DNA from: Bacillota bacterium
Lineage (GTDB): Bacteria; Bacillota; Clostridia; Oscillospirales; Oscillospiraceae
Reading direction: 5' to 3'
DNA length: 5,931 nt
Assembly: GCA_023406225.1 (NCBI GenBank)
Contig: JAEXWS010000092.1
Span: forward strand, 1 to 5,931
Notes under the pieces: generated by a model
The model's database searches: none
The model's input: the letters and a program-made list of their open reading frames with translations, nothing else
Told to the model about the DNA's origin: nothing
In this document: one piece after another, positions 4,941 to 5,931 of the stretch
Numbering within the stretch: position 1 is the first letter of the stretch
How the letters are laid out: each line of letters opens with the position of its first letter
Made by a program: the position numbers and the translations under genes

Positions 4941-5537
4941 ATGAGAGACGAGCGATTTTCCATTGCGGGAAACGGCCTGAAGCTGATGTTCATCGGCCAG
5001 CTGGCCGCCCTTTGTTCCTTCGTGCCCCTGGTGGGCGGTCTGGCGGCCCTGATCGGCGGCGTGATCTCCATCGTGGGCCTGGTCAAGACCATCCACGCCG
5101 ACCGCGGCTACCAGCGGGCCCTGGTGATGCTGGTTTTGAGCGTGGCGGCCGGGGTGCTGATGGTGGTGATGGCGGCCGTGGCCGCCGGCGGCGCCATGTT
5201 CGGCTCCGGCGCGGCGGCGGCGGGCGGCATCGTGGCCGCGGGCGCCCTGACGGTGGCCATGTCCGTGTTCAGCTTTTTGCAGATCTATTTTGTGTGCGCC
5301 GCCACCTCCGGCCTGCTGCGGGAGATCGGCGCGGACGCCGAGGCCTCTCTGGGGGACCTGGTGTGGAAGCTGAACGCTCTGATCTATCTCATCATCATCG
5401 CCGTCAATCTCTTCCTCCTTCTCTTCCCGGTGGCAAGCGCCCTGCTGAGCCTTGTGAACACCCTGGCCGGTGTGGCGGCGGGCGTTCTGTACGTGGTTTT
5501 TCTGTACAAGAGCCACACGGTGATGCTGGCCTCCTGA
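4941..5537 (+). CDS. Multi-pass membrane protein of unknown function
   Basis: I do not recognise a family for this 198-residue protein. After a short charged N-terminus (MRDERFSIAGNG) come hydrophobic stretches at roughly 13-32, 33-49, 59-82, 92-125, 145-165 and 166-188, suggesting five or six membrane helices. Several are very rich in Ala and Gly (79-103). Short charged connectors lie at 50-59 (KTIHADRGYQ) and 126-144 (REIGADAEASLGDLVWKL), and the tail is KSHTVMLAS. No catalytic motif, transporter signature or Cys pair stands out. The ATG follows GAGAGGAG by 8 nt; an upstream in-frame extension to 4710 crosses the promoters and is rejected. Codon use matches its neighbours. It is probably transcribed alone. 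No T-tailed terminator follows it directly: the nearest stem, CGCCG/CGGCG at 5549-5570, lacks a T run. Confidence 0.88.
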   Translation: MRDERFSIAGNGLKLMFIGQLAALCSFVPLVGGLAALIGGVISIVGLVKTIHADRGYQRALVMLVLSVAAGVLMVVMAAVAAGGAMFGSGAAAAGGIVAAGALTVAMSVFSFLQIYFVCAATSGLLREIGADAEASLGDLVWKLNALIYLIIIAVNLFLLLFPVASALLSLVNTLAGVAAGVLYVVFLYKSHTVMLAS

Positions 5538-5572
5538 GAAAGGGGGACCGCCGTTCCCCGCAAAGCGGCGCG

Positions 5573-5605
5573 TTCAGGCTGTCGAAAAAGTCCCAACAGC
5601 CTGAA
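5573..5605. repeat. Inverted repeat with a 13-nt loop shared with the other gap
   Basis: TTCAGGCTGT (5573-5582) and ACAGCCTGAA (5596-5605) form a perfect 10-bp stem. The whole loop, CGAAAAAGTCCCA (5583-5595), is identical to 3434-3446 in the hairpin at 3417-3480. No T tract follows on either strand. Confidence 0.85.
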
Positions 5606-5764
5606 AATGCCGTTGCTTTCCCGGGGAAAAGCCCCGGAAAAGCCCTCGCTTCGCTGGCCGAACGCCTGCCGGCTTTTCGGAGCATTTGATCCCATGCGGG
5701 GCGGGCTGCCGCCCCCTCGCGCGCTCCCCCGCCCCAAGACAGCAAGGGATTCCTGAAATACAGG

Positions 5765-5819
5765 TTTTTCGACAAGCTGAGAGGCTCCCCCGGCGGGGGA
5801 GCCTCAGCTTGTCGAAAAA
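5765..5819. repeat. Long inverted repeat, 25 paired positions with a 2-nt bulge
   Basis: TTTTTCGACAAGCTGA (5765-5780) pairs perfectly with TCAGCTTGTCGAAAAA (5804-5819). After a bulged GA (5781-5782), GGCTCCCCC (5783-5791) pairs with GGGGGAGCC (5795-5803) across a 3-nt GGC loop. The flanking T and A runs are part of the stem, so no free U tail is left and it is not a classical terminator in either direction. The right arm shares TGTCGAAAAAG with 5580-5590. Confidence 0.9.
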
Positions 5820-5830
5820 GCCTCGCAGAG

Positions 5831-5850
5831 TTCGCGCCCGGAGGCGCGAA
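5831..5850. repeat. Short perfect hairpin
   Basis: TTCGCGCC (5831-5838) and GGCGCGAA (5843-5850) form an 8-bp stem with a CGGA loop. It lies inside a wider weak inverted pair, AGTTCGC (5829-5835) with GCGAACT (5917-5923). Confidence 0.75.
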
Positions 5851-5862
5851 GAAAATCAAATC

Positions 5863-5897
5863 TATTTTCTCCGGCGACATGTGCGTCGGAGAAAATA
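5863..5897. repeat. Inverted repeat, 11-bp perfect arms
   Basis: TATTTTCTCCG (5863-5873) and CGGAGAAAATA (5887-5897) are perfectly complementary, with a further CGAC/GTCG inside in an alternative register. It lies 12 nt after the hairpin at 5831-5850 and looks like a module of the same composite repeat. Confidence 0.85.
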
Positions 5898-5931
5898 CAT
5901 CTCGGTCCGTAAGTGTGCGAACTGTCCGCTC

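Larger units (their letters stand above)
5538..5931. other. 394-bp non-coding, hairpin-rich tail to the window edge
   Basis: No gene is supported here. The open frames crossing it are extensions of other-frame readings through palindromes and lack convincing starts. At least six inverted repeats lie almost end to end. Besides those listed separately, CCGGGG/CCCCGG is at 5621-5637, GAAAAGCC/GGCTTTTC at 5637-5678 and GGGGCGG/CCGCCCC at 5698-5715. The composition and style match the gap at 2992-3544. The next gene lies beyond the window. Confidence 0.7.

Noticed and set aside
5538..5880. Minus-strand open frames at the right edge as a hypothetical protein.
   Set aside because: They read through five inverted repeats, overlap the membrane-protein gene antisense and have no credible start signal.

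Overview
The window looks like chromosomal DNA from a high-GC anaerobic Firmicute. The GC-rich coding sequence, strong AGGAGG-type ribosome binding sites, sigma-A promoters and a lysine riboswitch ahead of dapA point that way. An Oscillospiraceae/Flavonifractor-like gut clostridium is my guess. No rRNA, tRNA, CRISPR array, transposase or phage gene is visible.

Layout, left to right. (1) Positions 1-1361 on the minus strand are a lysine-biosynthesis transcription unit: a sigma-A promoter, a lysine (L-box) riboswitch aptamer, an intrinsic terminator, dapA, and the first 59 codons of dapB, cut by the window edge. dapA and dapB overlap by 4 nt. (2) Divergent from it, a plus-strand pair carries an M20D-type metallo-amidohydrolase and a small YbjQ/UPF0145 protein, closed by a clear terminator at 2957-2991. 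(3) About 550 bp without a gene (2992-3544) is packed with inverted repeats. (4) A minus-strand class I/II PLP aminotransferase resembling Bacillus PatA has its own consensus promoter and terminator. (5) Divergent from that, a plus-strand gene encodes a 198-residue multi-pass membrane protein of unknown function. (6) The last 394 bp (5538-5931) are again non-coding and rich in hairpins, sharing a 13-nt module with the first hairpin-rich gap.

Functionally, dapA and dapB make tetrahydrodipicolinate from aspartate semialdehyde and pyruvate. An M20D deacetylase and a PatA-like aminotransferase are the two enzyme types that process N-acetylated intermediates in the acetylase variant of the diaminopimelate pathway. 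The window may therefore hold four of the steps that feed lysine and peptidoglycan, in three separately promoted units. Only dapAB is visibly controlled by the lysine riboswitch. The acetylase-branch assignment is inference: dapH is not in the window, and both enzyme families are functionally broad.

I found no wholly new system. The points most worth a second look are the riboswitch terminator that copies the aptamer's P1 strand, the acetylase-branch clustering, the altered lid motif in the M20D enzyme, and the two hairpin arrays that look like dispersed repeats.
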